From Dryomyza anilis (taxonomy: Eukaryota; Arthropoda; Insecta; Diptera; Dryomyzidae), in contig OX638132.1 in NCBI GenBank assembly GCA_951804985.1, positions 27,548,440 to 27,612,439 of the forward strand: a stretch of 64,000 nt of DNA, written 5' to 3'. Below, piece after piece: positions 60,421 through 64,000 of this stretch. The position numbers were made by a program, and so were the translations under genes. Numbering within the stretch: position 1 is the first letter of the stretch; each line of letters starts with the position of its first letter. The notes under the pieces were generated by a model. That model was not told the DNA's origin. It made no database searches and was given only the letters and a program-made list of their open reading frames with translations.

Positions 60421-62899
60421 AAATTAAGAAAGAATCAATTTGATTCTCACATCGTTGTTGTTTTATTTAAATTTATTTTCATATCATTCTTATTTTGGTC
60501 ACCTTGATATAGAATAAATTACTTTAGAATAATTTATCAAGTTGTTTTCCATGAATATAAAGAATGGAAAAAACCAGAAACATGCACAGCACTGCATCCC
60601 TTTGCAACTGTTTTTATATCAGTTATAAGGGTGCATATTTTAATAGTTCTAGTAAATTCGAATGATTGAATTACAAAAGTTTTAGTTTATATACGACGTT
60701 TTTTAATGAATGAGATAAATTAAAGTTAACTTTAATCTTTCGAATAGTTTTTCATTTACTTAAATTTTGCAACAAGTTTTTATAATATTAATCAATAAAT
60801 GTAAAATAATGTTTTTGAAAAGAATGTATTCGATACGTTTTACATATACAAAGAAGATATTGCTTGCCGTAGTAGACGTAAAATTAGACAATTACATTTT
60901 AAAATTTTGAATAATCCGACAATTTCTTTTCGATGTGGTTAATATTTGCAGTATAAGTATACAATCGAAAAGATTTAAACTACTGAAAAACTTTTTAAAA
61001 TGCAATGGATTATTGACGACAAATTGGTTCAAAAATGATATCGGCGTCCATTGCATTGTGAAATATTACATCAAATCATATCACACTCTTGAGAGTTTGA
61101 ATATTATAATTTAAGTATAAATGGTAGATAGAAATTTAATTTATAGAGCCGGTAACAAAAAAAATTTCCCGCAAAAAGGGGCAAACACTGCTGAAAATTG
61201 AAAAAAAGGTTGGTCGTTCGCTCCTCTGAAAACGAATAAAAATTTAACATCGAATGCGGTAACAACTGGTATTTAGATTATAACAAAGTAGGTGGAAAAA
61301 AAAGTGACGAATGGTGCAAATTAGGCCTCAAGGTCACAGTGTATCGCCAAAAAAATCAAAAACCCTAATTTTTAAAATGTCTCATTCTAGTTGTAAAATA
61401 ATTTTAAATAACCTTAAAATTTCTGAAAATATTAAAAAACATTACGAAAATTATTGGCAACATTTTTTGAAAGCAACTTTACAACAACTAACGTCAGAAA
61501 TTAAATAAAACAAATAAGAACAAAAATTATTTATTTCACAATATTGATGACGATTGCATTGAACTACCAATAAATGTACTGATTATTTATAAACTATAAA
61601 AATCACAACCTGACAATAATTTACCCATTATTGATATAAAATAAACTATTCGAAAATTATTTAATATTGTTCAAAGCCATTTTTAAGGCATGTTAATTGC
61701 ATAGATTTGAATATTACTGCCTCTGGTTTATAATATACAATAATTAAAATTTCTACATTTAGCTAAAAATCGCTAAGCAATTATTTTACCCAATATATTA
61801 TTGCAACGGTATGCAACACTGAATCTATCGTCAGCGGCAGATAGCAGAAAATAGACATTACAGCAAAAACATCTGCTGCTGCTCAGCACTAAAACAAACT
61901 ACAACAAACACAACATACGATGTATATTTTCGCGTTCGTTTCTACAAAGTTCTATAGAAATAGAAGGCAACCAGAACTAACAACAAAATACACAAACAAA
62001 TGAAATAGGCGAAAAGAAATAAAAAACAATAATAGTGACTTGAAACATATAGTATATGTAAAAAAAAAAGGTAAAGAGTCATGGCAAGTTAACAGCGGCA
62101 ACAAAAAGGCAACTATATTATAAAAATAAAATAAAAAAAAAAAAACAAAATATAGTATAAGGTATTTTAGAAAATAAAACATGAGCGAATAGTTTATTTT
62201 AATTTATTTCTACATTTTAATAATCAGATAAATGTTATTTAACTGTACAATATAAAAATATCTATTTTTAAAGAGAAAATAATTCTACATATTAATTGAA
62301 TATTATTTTGTCAAAATTGTGTAGTTTGGCTTAAAATATATAGTACATTCAAACGCATTTATATATTATCCGTAGAAGTTTTACTCAATTGCTCATACAG
62401 TACATATACAATGACCATCCATCCCATCCCCTAACATGCTAAGTCCAAAAAGTCAGCCTTCAAAGTTCTTTTGGGTTTCTAAAACATTAGAAAGACGGAT
62501 TTTCACCGTTTAACCCAAAATGTTGATAGTTTTTTTTATTAAAATAAAAAATATTGTAAATATATTTGGAATATAACAAAATTCAAAATCTTCCATTAAA
62601 AATTTGAAAAGTATACTAAGTGCAAAATAGATTATAAACTTTAAAAAAAGTTCTTTTAAGTCAATTTTTTAACACTTAGAATAGTTTGATTTGTAGAGTT
62701 ATACACCAAAATATGACAGGAAATACTGAATCCAAATGGAATAACATTCAGAAGTACAAATTCGACTTAGCATGTTATGAAATAATCGATATTATTTTTT
62801 TTCTACAATAACAAGGTAAAATCTTTGTCATTCTGAAAAAAAAAATATTTTTGTAAAAAATTATAACACTGATTAGATGCGGATTAAATTAATTTATTC

Positions 62900-63426
62900 G
62901 GGCCGGTTTTTGATCAACTCGTCGTGGGTTAAACGTAGTTTAATCCCAGTACAGTAAATTTACCACGACATAAGTCGTTTAAAATCTTTATGTTTTTGAC
63001 AGATAATTTAAGAAAAAAAAATGAGAGCTTAAATCTTTTTGATATTTCCGTCCACGTTCTTTGTTTCTTGTTGACACATTGTCCATCTGCATTTTTGTTT
63101 TATTAAATTTCATAACTATATAAATCAAACGTTTCATCTCGCTTGTGCTGGAGTCGTTCGTTTTTATCACATTTCATTTATTATATTATTCTGAAATCTA
63201 TTTTCAATTTCTTGATATACAAAATGTTTGCATAAAATTATCAGCTGTTCCAAATAAGAAAAATAATCGATAATTTGTTGAAATTTACCAGTGATGCCAT
63301 ATTAAACTAACTTGAACTCAGCTCATTTCATTTTAAACGTTCATTGTAAAACAGCTTTTAATTTTGAACATCGTTTGAATTTAGGAGACGTTTCATTAAA
63401 CTATGCGGGTACTATAAAACCATCCT
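62900..63426. mobile_element. Diverged copy of the GGGCCA-end MITE
   Basis: The left end gggccggtttttgatcaac, internal cagctgttccaaataag and agtgatgccatatt match the 50.1-kb copy. The right end is decayed (actataaaaccatcc). Confidence 0.65.
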
Positions 63427-63452
63427 TAAGAGATAATTCATATTTTATACAT

Positions 63453-63690
63453 CAGTGGTGGGACCTACCGAACGGCGGGTGAGAGCTTTTCAAATACAAT
63501 GTTTGACTCTCGTATCTTTGCAATTTACTGCCGAGAGTTAGCACGGTATAGAAAAATGTTTCTATGAAAAGATGTTGTTAGTAAGGTTTCTATGAAAAGA
63601 TGTTGTTAGTAAGGTCCCAGGTTAGGCTTGAACCTGGGACCTTACGTCTCGCAGTCCAACGCACTAACCTTGAGCTACCGGTAATGCTTT
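63453..63690 (-). mobile_element. tRNA-derived SINE, family 1, copy 9
   Basis: Minus copy lacking the 3' end. It contains a tandem duplication of a 28-bp block (tttctatgaaaagatgttgt, then tagtaagg) at about 63,559-63,614. The head at the right is degenerate (accttgagctaccgg). Confidence 0.82.
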
Positions 63691-64000
63691 ACAAAAAAAA
63701 ATGTATATCTGATCGAAGAAGTTAATATTTGCAGAGGTTAATATTTGCAAGAACGAGAATACATTATCCTTTTTTAAAGAAATATTTTTTATTAATTTTA
63801 CTTCTTCCATAATGAAGTCAACAACTACATTTTTAAAAATTCTAAATAAGGTTTACAAAAATTATTTTGTATCGACACAGTTCCTGATCAATGACCCAAA
63901 ATTTACTAGACAGCGCAAATACTGCTAAGATTTTCGTAGGAATTTGGAGAGTATATACTCGCGTGACAACTAGTCGAAACTGTGACAACTATTCGAATCT

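Larger units (their letters stand above)
48006..64000. other. Lk6 upstream and intronic DNA
   Basis: It holds the ATATCGTC MITEs, LINE RNase H relic, GGGCCA-end MITEs, SINE copies 7-9, hAT MITE, mariner fragment, candidate promoter block and two unassigned blocks. 51,000-53,950, 58,700-59,220 and 60,430-62,890 are AT-rich and I see no gene in them. No start exon of Lk6 was identified. Confidence 0.55.

Overview
The window looks like nuclear DNA of a higher fly (Diptera, Schizophora). It is AT-rich, short introns are 62-76 bp, and tRNA-derived SINEs and small inverted-repeat DNA elements are abundant. Two protein-coding genes can be read with confidence; both are conserved kinase genes with Drosophila counterparts. 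A rosa-like (DD41D) mariner would fit a tephritid fruit fly, but the sequence alone does not fix the family.

Gene 1 (plus strand, about 2,241-30,454) is SNF4Agamma, the gamma (nucleotide-sensing) subunit of AMP-activated protein kinase. A long-isoform first coding exon (2,241-2,792) is followed by a 49-base exon (10,970-11,018), a 14.5-kb intron, a Ser/Arg-rich exon whose reading frame is problematic (from 25,477), and five exons carrying the conserved core with four CBS motifs (25,687-30,454). Its introns are packed with transposable elements.

Gene 2 (minus strand, 48,005-43,484) is Lk6, the fly MNK-type kinase that phosphorylates eIF4E. Five coding exons are visible: a basic N-terminal segment, a complete kinase domain with the MNK-specific DFD motif and Cys-rich insert, and a long acidic, Asn-rich C-terminal tail. 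The first coding exon was not found; 5' non-coding exons and the promoter probably lie towards 55-58 kb. The two genes converge and their stop codons are 13.0 kb apart. One senses energy and the other controls translation; nothing in the sequence shows that they work together.

Layout: 1-2,240 upstream DNA with two small repeats; 2,241-30,454 SNF4Agamma; 30,455-43,483 convergent intergenic DNA holding a 1.9-kb foldback element, a 2.0-kb hAT-like element and several MITEs; 43,484-48,005 Lk6; 48,006-64,000 Lk6 upstream/intronic DNA with a LINE RNase H relic, a hAT MITE with a perfect 8-bp target duplication, SINEs and MITE families. Mobile elements supported by structure include nine copies of one tRNA-SINE (two with perfect 12-bp target duplications), a second SINE with a poly(A) tail, a rosa-like mariner with a derived foldback copy and a decayed fragment, three relics of a Tc1-type transposon, a piggyBac-like TTAA element, two LINE relics, and several MITE families.

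I found no CRISPR array, rRNA or functional tRNA gene, and no convincing new biological system. The most useful leads are the frame conflict in the SNF4Agamma exon at 25.6-25.8 kb, the inverted-duplication derivative of the mariner, the long foldback element, and an unassigned exon-like block at 57.8-58.1 kb.
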